64,000 bases of DNA from Flammula alnicola. Its lineage: Eukaryota > Basidiomycota > Agaricomycetes > Agaricales > Strophariaceae. Below the pieces are notes generated by a model. That model had not been told where the DNA came from. It was given only the letters and a program-made list of their open reading frames with translations, and did not search any database. The first letter of the stretch is position 1. The number at the start of each line of letters is the position of its first letter. This document shows, piece after piece, positions 21,311-33,385 of this stretch. A program made the translations under genes and the position numbers. The stretch lies in NCBI GenBank assembly GCA_015499995.1, contig JADNRV010000027.1, positions 343,353 through 407,352 of the forward strand, written 5' to 3'.

Positions 21311-22445
21311 GACCCATATGGCTGCGTGATCGACACCAAATTGCAGCCAAATTGGGATACAATCGACGTCAATTCTGGCTGTATTGGCACATGACTAGAG
21401 ATCACGTTGGATGATCTTTTCCGATAACATCCGTACTTATCTTCAGACGTCTGATGAATTTGCTCGTTGTTTCTCCTCCACCATCATGGTCATTTGCACT
21501 TGCTCCGAGTGTATAAAATCCACTGTCACTGTCCATGGCACACAACAACCAGGCCGAGAAGTGTCTATAATAACACGGCGAGATCATGAAAGACAGAATC
21601 AACGACATGCATCACCTTCCAGCGCCCGCAAACGATATTCGTCACCATCATCATCATGACCGAGCTCAGCACCAAAGCCTTCCAAAGGATCAGACTCCTC
21701 TCCAAAGGGTGTGTAATGAAAGTATTTTTATTGATGCTGGCTAATACATAATTCAGAGATTGTGTTTTCAATGGAACCAATTGTGAAATTCATCTGTGTT
21801 CTTGTTATCTGGCTCCATATTCGAGCTGGTGTGAGCCGTTCGGTGGCTAATACTGTTCTCCATGCTATCCGGTTCATTCTTTCGGCAACTATCCTTTTTT
21901 TTTTTTTTTTTTTTTTTAAATCAACAATTTTATACCGGTGCACGAAAGCAGTCCGGTCTCTAACTAATACAAACGGAGGCGGTAAACTACGCAAGTAAAA
22001 GAAAGAAGTTGGCTCGACGGCGAGCATGCGAGACGGCACAGCCGCCTGAAACCCAAATAGGTAGTCTCGCAACTACAGATTGTCCGACGTTGCGGCATTG
22101 TTAACGCTACCGCACGAACGGCAGATAGGAATATTGGGATGGACAGGGGGGTCATCCAGATGCGAGAAGAGCCTGCCAGGCCCTCCCCGATTCACCAGTA
22201 AAATCAACGTGGTCATAGCTAAGCAGGGGCCGAAGCCCCCACCGCCGTCAACCAGGTCGGGTCCTCTGCAAGTGATGTACGAAGCCAACTCAGGGAGTCG
22301 ACCCCGCCAGGACTGGAACGACCAGCCCTCTCGCCTCTCGCGAAGTCCGCCATCACTGTGACGCAATGCAGAAACACCTGTGGGCAACAGGCCGCTTTGA
22401 CCGCGGCACCGCTCACACCCAGAATCGCCCCCCACCCAAAGTCCC

Positions 22446-25400
22446 TCATCCGACTCCAGCTGGGTGCCGGGAGAAGGAGAATGCCGTGGGGTGCTCCAAC
22501 AGATAAGTCGCCAGCTCCGAAACGAGTTTCGGCTTCCGGCGAGTCCAAGGCTGTTTCTTGCACTTGAATATATGATCGCGAGTCTGAGGATAAACCCCAC
22601 ACTCACAACCAAGGGCCCTTGGGTCATCGATTTTGAACCGCTTGTAGTACGAGCCGATCGGAGCATGATTCGTAATTAAACGGCACATGCGGGCAAAGAG
22701 CGAAACACTCTGACTGCCAGCTTCAAGCCAAGGTCCCCCGCGAGTGGGACTAGGCTGGACAGGGTCTCTGTTCAACCCTTGCAGCTCCATAAAGTTGGAG
22801 CCAAGCAGGAATGGCTGATCGGAAACTCTTTGTTTCCAATCTGCGCGTGCCGATTTGTCCACAAAATCGTGGACATACTGGAGAGAAAGTTTGGTGGTAG
22901 GAATGACGGCAATGCCACGCATACCAGCAACGAGATCATGTGCTTCGTTTTGAATGCCCCACTCCATATCGGAAGGAGACTCGATGAAAGTAACCTTATG
23001 GTCAGGCGACCGCCTGAACCATGGCTCAAGTATGTGACACACCATCAGTGACTGAGACTGGAAGGAGTGCGGAGAGGGATCCACTGAGAGGCGAGCGGCA
23101 TGCATCGCATCAGTGAAAATAGTAACACGTTTGACATCCCCAAAGCCAATGGCATTGGAGATGGCAACGCGAATAGCAAAGAGCTCTGCATCTGTAGACG
23201 AGGCCCTCCCGGCAGCATGACACCCAGAGTAAACCTGTGCGCCCTGCCGTTTGATAACAACACCAGTGGCAGCTTGCCACCCTGAAGGGCAGGAGCCGTC
23301 GACACCAGCATATGCAGCGTCTGGATCGTCCTCAAGAGACTCGAGAGACGCATCCAGGATTAACTTCCAAGCCGCTTCAGGATCTTCGGACCTGCTAAAG
23401 CGTGGCTTGGCAAGCCACTTGAACCGATCGGCATACCGATCAAGGATTCGATAACCCGGACGAGCCTCAGGAGCAAAGGGCTCCGTAGACTCGACAGGGA
23501 CATTGGAATAATTGACATTATCTATAAGAGCACCCGTCACCTTACGGCGATGGGCGGCAGGCATGTGTTCAACCGACATGGGGTGGGGGGTTGTGCGCTT
23601 AAGTGATGATCCGGTCATAAATGATCGGATCGGATGAGTGTCCGAAAGAGTGGCGACCCGCACCGTAGAGCAGTCGCGCAGTCTTTCGAACCTGTAATCC
23701 AGAGAGCAGCCTTATGCTGGACTTGCGTAAGCTGTTTGATGAGGCCCTTGTTACGGGCGCCCTTGAAAAACCACATGCGATACCCATACGTGAATATGGG
23801 GACCACACATGTGCGGTAAAGGAGGCACTTCTGCATAGGCAAAAGCCCCCGAGTGGAGGAGCCAAGCATCTTCATCGAGACAACTGATGTAAAACCCTTG
23901 GTGGAGTAATAGCGCACATGCTCATTAAAGGTGAGCTTGCGATCGAAGTAAAAGCCCAGGTACCGCCAAAATGGCTTGGGCTTGAGGTAGTTAGCACGAC
24001 CTCCAGTGTAAGGTGCATACCCGAGATCGATACTAGGATTATAATAAGCATGAGACCGATCAAAATGATAGATCTCAGACTTGTCGTGTTCGAGCGCCAA
24101 AGCGAACGCCTTGAACAGCTCGAAGATAACAGCGTATGCCTTCTTGAGCATCGCAATATTATGATCCAGCCACTCATCTTGCACAATGAGTGTACCGTCA
24201 TCAACATACGAGAGGAGGTCAACCCTCAACCCAAGGTCGAGGCACCGCTTCTCGAATAGGCGCATAATAGGCGCCAGGTAGATAGCCGACAAGACAGGGG
24301 ACAAGGCCGATCCCTGGCCCACCCCCACGTCTGCCTGTAGCGGGTCTGATAAAAAGGAATTCCACGCATACCGCGTCTTCCTCTCTACCAGATAAGATGC
24401 GAAAAACTTGACCACCAATGGAGGGAAGCCAAGTTTCCGAAGAATAATCACAAGCGCGTCGTGATTAAGTGAAGGGAAAAACTGAGCGAGATCAAAAGCG
24501 ACCACGCTAGTCTTCAAGCCCTTAGCCCACCCCGCATGCACAATGTGTGTCAGGAAGAGCCCAGCATCCTCAGTGGAGCGCTGACGCACTCCACCCACCT
24601 GGTTAGGATGGAAAATATCCAGCCCGACAGCGTCGAACTGAATGCGGTTTGAGATCATTTTCTCAATTAATTTACCAATGGTATTCAGGAGGACAATAGG
24701 CCTGAACACCTTAGGTGCAGAGTAGGACAGCTTATTCGGCTTGGGTATAATTACCGAAAGCGAATCCTTAAATACAGACGGCCAATAGCCCACACGCATG
24801 CAGGCATTGGCAATCGAGAGTAGGACCTCAACAGAATGAGGGTCGCGACGTACTATCCCCTTCAGGTGGGACCAATTGATATGATCCAGACCCGGAGCGG
24901 ATAGACCAGAACACGCAGAGAGAGCCTCCGTGAGTTCCAGCGCAGAAAAGCGAACCCACTCCCTAACAGGAAGCATAGGGAGAGAGTTCAACAAATTGGC
25001 ATCAAACACTCTGTCAGACGCAGAGTTGTAGGTACCGTGAAGCGCGTCCCAAAGGGCGGGCATGTCGTTGCAAGGCTTGCCACGATAATGGAGAGCCTCA
25101 CACGGAGGAAGTTTGCGCTGTTGGACCCAGTTCATGAGGTCCCACGGGCGCTTGTTAGCAGACGCGATTTCATGGATCCGTTGATCAAAGAACTCGTGCT
25201 TGACATCTCGGATGGTTTTCTGAAAGGATTTCCAGTCCTCGGGCAGGCGACTGCGCCGGAACGTGTCAAGGGCGTCTGAGCACTCCTGGGTCCACCAGGG
25301 CTTAGATCGCCGGGTAACAAAGGACTCTTTAGCATGGGACTCCCATGCAGAAGAGAAGACCAACGCCACCGCTTGCGCAGCAGCCTCGATCTGTTCCTCG

Positions 25401-26247
25401 GTGTTAAGAGGGGCAGACGGGTCGATAGCCCGAAGCCCCGAGCTGATAGAATTGATGAATGCCGGAACATCATCAGTAGGAAGAGACATCCGAACCGCCC
25501 CGTTAGGGGCGGGAGAGATGTCCAGTGTGATCAAAATCGGAATATGATCCGATTTGAGCTGAATGTCCGGGCATCGGACAACAGTACCGTCGATCACCTG
25601 GTTAGGTGGGACGAAAGCAAGATCGATCACCGTTTTGCGCTTGGTGGGATCTCTTGGTATGTGCATGGGCCCTGGGTTGCCAAAGGCAGCCAGTTCAAGC
25701 CCAAGAATAGCAGCGGATTGCTGCAGTGAGAGAGCACATCCCTCCCGACCACTGTGACCCTCGTCCCAGTCTTCGGAGTGTGCGTTGAAGTCCCCGCCCA
25801 TGAAATGGAAGCGAGGAAGTGTAGTATCGTGGGCCTTGAGCCAATTAATGGCCCCATGGTCCGCGTCAGAATAGATGTTCATCAAAAAGAAGGTCTCGGC
25901 ACTTGTTGAGAGTGACAGGACCTGTATATCGGGTGATCGATCACATCCCTTCGTATAGACGGGCGATACCGGGCTAACCTAGTCGAAACATAGGTCATGA
26001 CCCGGGGCCGCTCATCGACAGTAGTGGGTGCAAGCCAGTCTGGGTGGTTCGGTGCGCCTATGACATCCTCGCCCTTTCTGGTTTTAGCAGATGGGGCGGT
26101 CCTTATGTGTCGCCAAGGGGGTTCTTGAACGAAAATAATATCATAAATGTTGTTACAAGTAGATAGAATTACATCCAGGGACATCCCGTCCCTGGCCACA
26201 TTCCAGCTCAGCACCCGCACCTCATCCAGCATTGGTTGTACTGGCAT
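22446..26247 (-). pseudogene. L1 ORF2: EN-RT-RNaseH, two frame breaks
   Basis: Starts MPVQPMLDEVRVLSWNVARD. AP-endonuclease part: FVQEPPW, GGDFNAHSEDWD, SDHIPI. RT part: KVFRPIVLLNT, DLAQFFPSLN, GQGSALSPVLSAIYLAPI, LLSYVDDGTLI. RNase H: AYAGVDGS, TDAELFAI, IFTDAMHAA, then a CCHC-type end (CECGVYPQTRDHIFKC). A 1-nt loss near 25933 breaks EN, and a loss of about 70 nt near 23690 removes the segment after WITG (compare L2). EN also lacks a few codons at HPDWL-APTT. Confidence 0.88.
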
Positions 26248-28352
26248 TAAGCTACATTATGTGAGCGATGGGTGGGACGACGATTTAGCCAAAAATCACG
26301 TACCTCAGCATATTTAGCCTCGATCCAAGGACAGTCGAAGCGGTGACGCCAAAACGAGCAGTGGCTCGAAGAGGCCCAATGATCCTTACGGCACGAAGGG
26401 CACCGCGCAGTGTGGGGGCAGTCCGTACCAAGCGGAGTGCCTTTGGTCGGGGGCTTAGCCTCCGGGTGGGGTTTGCAGCACGAGGCGGCGATGCGATGCA
26501 CCTCCACCTCATGCGGGCCAGAGCAGCGAGCGCAGATCAGCTGGCGCGCTTTGCAGGAATTCTTCGGGTGGCCCCACCTCCAGCAACGAGTGCAGAGGGG
26601 GACGCCGGCGCTGACTGTGGTTGGGCGAATGAGAATCACCCTGCCACAGAACATGAAGGTCTTGTTGATAAGACGCTTCACACGTTGACCCGATTGAGAG
26701 TCGTAGATTTTGAAGAAGACGTGAGCAGTGGAGCTCGCCTTCGAGTTGCGGATGACGCGAGGGGGACCCGCGAGCATAATATCCATGGACAGAGGGGAGG
26801 CGAGCATCGCCATCTTTACCTCCGTACCAGTGGTAGGGACCCTAGTGGCGTAGTCACTGAAGGCAGGTAGATCGAGAGCCTTGAGATAAGACTTCGAGGT
26901 AGGGAGCCCAACCCACACGTCAAGAGTGTCAGATGTGGGGGTGATAGCATGGACGAATCCACGGATGACGTTGAGGTCGGCCACACCAGAGGTAGCGAGG
27001 GATATACCCTCGTACGCACGAGAGGCAGACAGGACCCGAAGGGTCCTGGCTGCGTCTCGGAGTCCTTTGTCGATCTTGTCACGAAGCTCGACGATCTTGC
27101 TGTCCTTGGGGCACTCCCCAGGGCCAGAGTACTGGATCAGGACCTGCTTGCGAGTAGGTCCAGACGAGGTAAACGACGGGGTGGTCTTCTGCTTCTTAGC
27201 AGATGACGGCCCCATCGGAGACGACAAATATCGTTTGTTGCCAGAGAGCTCCGCCTGCATGGCAGGAACTCGAGGCGCAGGTGGATAGCGAGGGGGTCCA
27301 CCACCAAAGGCACTAAGGCCCATGGCGGGGTCCCTCTGGGACAGCGGGTTGGCCGCAGCCATCTGAGCATAGCTCTGATGGGTGGACAGATAACCGGCTG
27401 GCCGGGGGGGATAGGAGGCGGGGGCCTCAAGTAGGAGTCCGCCGGCCTCTTGCGAGGCTGACGGGGGGCAGGGGCACCCTTCGAAGGCGCAGCCGAAGGC
27501 TGCGACTTCGGAGGTGCTGCTGCACCAGATGGCGCTGTGAACGCGGCGCTCTAGCCTTCCCAGTCGACTTCCTAGTCGTGGGGGCGGGGGTCGCGGATGA
27601 CATCCCAGTGTCCGTGTCAGTGTCCATAGGACCTGACCTGGAAGCACCAGGGAGGATGGAGGCCATGGAGGCATGAATCGTCTCCTCATGAGAGGAGACT
27701 GAGGCCACAACCGTCGAAGTAAGCTCGTGGACGGTGCGATTACCGTCCGTGTTGAGTGTAGTGGCTTCCCACCAGAAGATGAGTACACCGCTGAGATAAA
27801 CCCAACGATGGACGATGCGAGAGGTCGAGAGACCTCCGAACCAGCAGTATCAAAAGCCTCGCCGCCAGAACGACGAAACCAGGACGATGCCATCCGAAGA
27901 GACTCAGAGAGTCGATGCATCACCTCGTCGTCTGTCTCCGGAGGTGCGGTGGTGCTATTGTGGGTAGAAGGGCCTGCAGGGGGGGCATCCTCCCCATACA
28001 TGTCCTCGTCTTCATCACCAGGATTGCCCTCCTCACCATAGGGCACCTCACTGTCGTCGTGGATAACAGAGGACCTCGATCGAGGTCGATCGGGTCTCGG
28101 TGTGAGTTGCCTCGTCTGCTGAGGAACTGGAGATGCATACACCTGCCTCTGGGGAGAGGGAGATGCAGTAGACTGCGCTGCCTGGACAGACGCAGTGGTA
28201 GAGGGGGCCAGCCTTGCGAGGGTGGCCTGCTGAACAGCGAGCCTCTCTGCTGGGGTTAAACCAGCCAGCGGATCGGCTGGAGCAGGTGTGGCGGGCGATC
28301 GGGTAGATCGATCGCCACCACCTTTGGGATTCGGATTGGATTTGGGCGGCAT
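26247..28352 (-). CDS. L1 ORF1 protein, 701 codons
   Basis: Nucleic-acid chaperone-like ORF1 of a Tad1-type LINE; binds the element RNA. Residues 1-180 are Pro/Ser/Thr-rich and acidic. A conserved domain lies at about 410-560 (RVLSASRAYEGISL, KMAMLASPLS). Cys/His fingers are at about 580-650: CTRCWRWGHPKNSC, then CARC...H...C and CPSCRKDHW. The stop TAA overlaps the ORF2 start as TAATG. At about residues 185-310 the frame differs from L3 ORF1, and the L3-like sequence is in another frame (27427-27708), so two compensating indels are likely. Translation was open in the window; expression unknown. Confidence 0.75.
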   Translation of the reverse strand: MPPKSNPNPKGGGDRSTRSPATPAPADPLAGLTPAERLAVQQATLARLAPSTTASVQAAQSTASPSPQRQVYASPVPQQTRQLTPRPDRPRSRSSVIHDDSEVPYGEEGNPGDEDEDMYGEDAPPAGPSTHNSTTAPPETDDEVMHRLSESLRMASSWFRRSGGEAFDTAGSEVSRPLASSIVGFISAVYSSSGGKPLHSTRTVIAPSTSLLRRLWPQSPLMRRRFMPPWPPSSLVLPGQVLWTLTRTLGCHPRPPPPRLGSRLGRLERRVHSAIWCSSTSEVAAFGCAFEGCPCPPSASQEAGGLLLEAPASYPPRPAGYLSTHQSYAQMAAANPLSQRDPAMGLSAFGGGPPRYPPAPRVPAMQAELSGNKRYLSSPMGPSSAKKQKTTPSFTSSGPTRKQVLIQYSGPGECPKDSKIVELRDKIDKGLRDAARTLRVLSASRAYEGISLATSGVADLNVIRGFVHAITPTSDTLDVWVGLPTSKSYLKALDLPAFSDYATRVPTTGTEVKMAMLASPLSMDIMLAGPPRVIRNSKASSTAHVFFKIYDSQSGQRVKRLINKTFMFCGRVILIRPTTVSAGVPLCTRCWRWGHPKNSCKARQLICARCSGPHEVEVHRIAASCCKPHPEAKPPTKGTPLGTDCPHTARCPSCRKDHWASSSHCSFWRHRFDCPWIEAKYAEVRDFWLNRRPTHRSHNVA

Positions 28353-29780
28353 TGCTTGCTAGTAACAGAGCGCCCAAGAGCGCTCGACGGTGTGAAGCTG
28401 TGGGGGACGATGTTGCTGGTTGCTGTACTAGTTCCCACGGTCGACCGTAGTAGTTACTGGAAAAGGAGAGATGTTCGGCAACTATCCACCTCATTGAAAC
28501 TGCTCTTGGTTTATCGGGCATCCATGTCAAGCTTCCTGATATCCAACTCCCTCGCGATGTTCGTACAGTGTATCAGCGGCAGTGTGCAGAGCCTAATATC
28601 ATTCGAACAGTCTGCTGTCCTCAGTGTTTCTCCCTCATTTCTCGCCCAATTCCCTGGACATGTCAATGGAAGGAGTCTCCCAGATCGCGACCCTGTGGTA
28701 CTGAGCTCTGGAAACTCCAAAACACATCCAAAGGGCCAAAATGGATTCCCCGGCACATGTATTCTACACAATCCTTTGATTTCTGGCTTCGATTCTTCTT
28801 ATCTCGCCAGATAATTGAAGAAAGCCTTAGGGATACATTTCACCAACATGTTAATAATCCAACAGCTGCATATGGTGGAGATATGCATGACGTGCAGGAT
28901 AGCCCTGCTTGGCAGCATTTGAATGGTGTTTTTCAGACACCTTATCATCTAATATTCGGAATTTATGTTGATTGGTGTAATCCTTTCGGTAATAAAATTG
29001 CAGGTAAGTCGTTTAATTGTATATTCAAAGATATTTCTAACTTTCTGAAAAGGCAAGACTGCATCGTGTGGAACTATTGCACTTTATTGCTTGAATTTAC
29101 CCCCACATCTATGCTACCGACCCGAGAACATCTTTATTGTTGGTCTCACACCTCCTCCTCGTGCCCCAAACATGACAACCATCTCTCATGTTATCAATCC
29201 TCTGGTCGATTCTGTCCTCAAATATGCTCCTGCTCCAGGTCAGCTTGTACCAACATTTCAATATCCGAATGGTATTCCCGTGGAAGTAAAGACTGCACCT
29301 CTGATCTCGGATTTGGAAGCAAGCCGCAAAGTTGGTGGTTTTTTGGCGCATGCCGCTACTATGTTCTGCTCTTTCTGCCTCTGTACTTCTGCCCAGATTG
29401 AAGAGCTCAATTTTCAATCCTGGCAGCTCCGCAGTGGTGCAGAGGTACGAGCCCAGGCCCAGATGTGGCTAGATTTAGAAACGAAGAGTGGACGAGAAGA
29501 GCATTCGAAAGCAACTGGTGTTCGGTGGACTCCACTCCATCGTCTTCCATACTGGGACCCAGTAGCACATGTTATGCTGGGCTTTATGCACAACTGGCTT
29601 GAGGGCATTCTCGAGCATCAGCTTCGGACACTCTGGGGTATCGGACGGGATATTGGGGATACTGAAAAGGTCCGAGAAATAGAGGAGGATGATCAGTGGA
29701 CAGAAACAGATATTTCTGACTCTGCCGATGAGCTTGATGATCTACGCCAAGAAGCAGCAGAGTATGACAGCCAGGCTGCT

Positions 29781-32700
29781 TCGGGCTATCGACCCGACTG
29801 CCCCTCTTAACACCGAGGAACAGATCGAGGCTGCTGCACAAGCGGTGGCTTTGGTCTTCTCTGCTGCATGGGAGTCCCATGCTAAAGAGTCCTTTGTTAC
29901 CCGGCGATCTAAGCCCTGGTGGACCCAGGAGTGCTCAGACGCCCTTGACATGTTCCGGCGCAGTCGCCTGCCTGAGGACTGGAAATCCTTTCGGAAAACC
30001 ATCCGAGATGTCAAGCACGAGTTCTTTGATCAACGGATCCATGAAATCGCGTCTGCTAACAAGCGCCCGTGGGACCTCATGAATTGGGTCCAACAGCGCA
30101 AACTTCCTCCCTGTGAGGCTCTCCACTATCGTGGCGAGCCTTGCAATGACATGCCCGCCCTTTGGGACGCGCTCCACGGTACCTACAACTCTGCGTCTGA
30201 CAGAGTGTTTGATGCCAATTTGTTGAACTCTCTCCCTACGCTTCCTGTCAGGGAGTGGGTTCGCTTTTCTGCGCTGGAACTCATGGAGGCTCTCTCTGCG
30301 TGTTCTGGTCTATCCGCTCCAGGTCGGATCATGTCAATTGGTCCCACCTGAAGGGGATAGTGCGTCGCGACCCTCACTCCGTTGAGGTCCTCCTCTCGAT
30401 TGCCAATGCCTGCATGCGTGTGGGGTACTGGCCGTCTGTATTTAAGGATTCGCTTTGGTTATTATACCCAAGCCGAATAAGCCATCCTATTCTGCACCTA
30501 AGGCATTCAGGCCTATTGTTCTCCTGAATACTACTGGCAAATTGATCGAGAAGATGATCTCGAATCGCATTCAGTTCGACTCAGTCGGGCTGGATATTTT
30601 CCATCCCAACCAGGTGGGTGGAGTGCGCCAGCGCTCCACTGAGGATGCTGGGCTCTTCCTGACACACATTGTGCGTGCAGGGTGGGCTAAGGGTTTGAAG
30701 ACTAGCGTGGTCGCATTTGATCTCGCTCAGTTTTTCCCTTCACTTAATCACGATGCGCTTGTGATTATTCTTCGGAAACTTGGCTTCCCTCCATTGGTGG
30801 TCAAGTTTTTCGCATCTTATCTGGTAGAGAGAAAGACGCGGTATGCATGGAACTCCTTTTTATCGGACCCGTTACAGGCAGACGTGGGGGTGGGCCAGGG
30901 ATCGGCCTTGTCCCCTGTCTTGTCGGCTATCTACCTGGCGCCTATTATGCGCCTATTCGAAAAGAGGTGCCTCGACCTTGGGTTGAGGGTTGACCTCCTC
31001 TCGTATGTTGATGACGGCACACTCATCGTGCAAGATGAGTGGCTGGATCATAATATTGCGATGCTCAAGAAGGCATACGCTGTTATCTTCGAGCTGTTCA
31101 AGGCGTTCGCTTTGGCGCTCGAACACGACAAGTCTGAGATCTATTATTTTGATCGGTCTCATGCTTATTATAATCCTAGCATCGATCTCAGGTATGCGCC
31201 TTACACCGGAGGTCGTGCTAACTACCTCAAGCCCAAGCCATTTTGGCGGTACCTGGGCTTTTACTTCGATCGCAAGCTCACTTTTAATGAGCATGTGCGC
31301 TATTACTCCACCAAGGGTTTTACATCGGTTGTCTCGATGAAGATGCTTGGTTCCTCTACTCGGGGGCTACTGCCTATGCAGAAGCGGCTCCTGTACCGCA
31401 CCTGTGTGGTCCCCATATTCACGTATGGGTATCGCATGTGGTTCTTCAAGGGTGCCCGCAACAAGGGCCTCATTAAACAGCTTACGCAAGTCCAGCGTAA
31501 GGCTGCTCTCTGGATTACGGGTGCATTCCGTACTTCGCCCTCGGGAGGGGTGAAGGCCCTTGCGGGCCTCCTACCCATCCCTATACTTCTCGAAAGATTG
31601 CACGACCGCTCTACGGTGCGGGTCGCCACTCTTTCGGACACTCATCCGATCCGATCATTTATGACCGGATCATCACTTAAGCGCGCAACCCCCCATCCTA
31701 TGTCGGTTGAACGCATGCCTGCCGCCCATCGCCGCAAGGTGACGGGTGCTCTTATGGATAATGTAAGTTATTCCAGTGTCCCTGTTGAGTCTACGGAGCC
31801 TTTTGCTCCTGAGGCTCATCCGGGTTATCGAATCCTCGATTGGTATGCTGATCGGTTCAAGTGGCTTTCCAAGCCACGCTTTAGCAGGTCCGAAGATCCT
31901 GAAGCGGCTTGGAAGCTAATCCTGGATGCGTCTCTCGAGTCTCTCGAGGACGATCCAGACGCTGCATACGCTGGTGTTGACGGCTCCTGCCCTCCGGGGT
32001 GGCAAGCCGCCACTGGCGTTGTTATCAAATGGCAGGGCGCACAGGTTTACTCTGGGTGTCATGCTGCCGGGAGGGCCTCGTCTACGGACGCAGAGCTCTT
32101 TGCTATTCGCGTTGCCATCTCCAATGCGTTGGCTTTGGGGATGTCAAACGTGTTACTATTTTCACTGATGCGATGCATGCCGCTCGCCTCTCGTGGATCC
32201 CTCTCCGCACTCCTTCCAGTCTCAGTCACTGATGGTGTGTCGCACACTTGAACCTGGTTCAGGCGGTCGCCTGACCATAAGGTTACTTTATCGAGTCTCC
32301 CTCTGATATGGAGTGGGCATTCAAAACGAAGCACATGATCTCGTTGCTGGTATGCGTGGCGTTGCCGTCGTTCCTACCACCAAACTCTCTCTCCAGTATG
32401 TCCACGATTTTGTGGACAAATCGGCACGCGCAGATTGGAAACAAAGAGTTTCCGATCAGCCATTCCTGCTTGGCTCCAACTTTATGGAGCTGCAAGGGTT
32501 GAACGGAGACCCTGTCCAGCCTAGTCCCACTCGCGGGGGACCTTGGCTTGAAGCCGGCAATCAGAGTGTTTCGCTCTTTGCCCGCATGTGCCGTTTAATT
32601 ACGAATCATGCGCTGATCGGCTCGTACTACGAGCGGTTCAAAATCGATGACCCTAGGGCCCTCGGCTGCGAGTGTGGGGTTTATCCTCACACCCGTGATC

Positions 32701-33348
32701 ATATATTCAAGTGCAAGAAACAGCCTTGGACTCGCCGGAAGCCGAAACTCGTTTCGGAGCTGGCGACTTATCTGTTGGAGCACCCTACTGCGTTCTCCTT
32801 CTCCCGGCACCCCGCTGGAGTCGGATAAGGGACTCTGGGAGGGGGGCGATCCTGATCGTGGAGTGATCCGCGGTCAAATCTACTCGACTACTCGTGATGT
32901 GTTTCCGTTTGGCGGCGGCGAAGTTCCGCAAGTGCCTAGGGCCCTGGTCGTCCTAGGGCCGGTGGTGTCGACTCTCTGAGCCGGCGTCATGCGCCGTCGA
33001 CGGAGGACCCAGTTCGGTGGATGGCGGTGGGGGCTTCGGCTCCTGCTTAGCTATTACAACGTAAATTTTACCGTTGAACCGGGGAGAGTCTGGCAGGCTC
33101 TCTTCACTTTCGGGTGACCCCCCTTCCCATCCCAATACTCTTATCTGCCGTTCGTGCGGTAGCATTAACAACGCCGCAATGACGGACAATCTGTAGTTGC
33201 GAGACTACCTATCTGGGTTTCAGGCGGCTGGGCGCCGTCCTCGCATGCTCGCCGTCGAGCTAACTTCTTTCTTTTGCACACGTAGTATACCGCCTTCGTT
33301 TGTATTAGTTAGAGACCGGACTGCTTTCGCGCACCGGTATAAAATTGT

Positions 33349-33384
<36 letters not shown>
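29781..33384 (+). mobile_element. LINE L2, 5'-truncated (subfamily I)
   Basis: Starts within ORF2 (end of EN) and ends with a poly(A) at 33355-33384. Duplication ACAGCCAGGCTGCT at 29767-29780 and 33384-33397, inside the transposase gene. Close in sequence to L1, in the opposite orientation. Confidence 0.93.
29803..32828 (+). pseudogene. L2 ORF2 remnant: RT-RNaseH
   Basis: Frames 29803-30351, 30455-32251 and 32313-32828, interrupted by frameshifts near 30330-30460 and 32130-32270. The RT core is intact (DLAQFFPSLN, LLSYVDDGTLI), followed by the WITGAFRTSPSGGV segment missing from L1, RNase H and the terminal Cys/His motif. 32829-33354 is the 3' untranslated region. Confidence 0.88.

Positions 33385-33385
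<1 letters not shown>

Larger units (their letters stand above)
21895..28473 (-). mobile_element. LINE L1, near full length (Tad1-like, subfamily I)
   Basis: Minus-strand non-LTR retrotransposon. Poly(T) at 21895-21917 marks the 3' tail. The 5' end CATCTCTCC at 28473 agrees with the 5' end of L3. The 14-bp duplication TTCGGCAACTATCC is at 21881-21894 and 28474-28487. ORF1 is open, ORF2 is broken in two places. EN, RT and RNase H in one ORF2 plus an ORF1 with CCHC fingers is the Tad1 layout of fungi. Confidence 0.92.

Noticed and set aside
22080..28500. Plus-strand frames across L1, such as 26343-26870
   Set aside because: Antisense shadows of the LINE ORFs; GC-rich codons suppress stops on the other strand.
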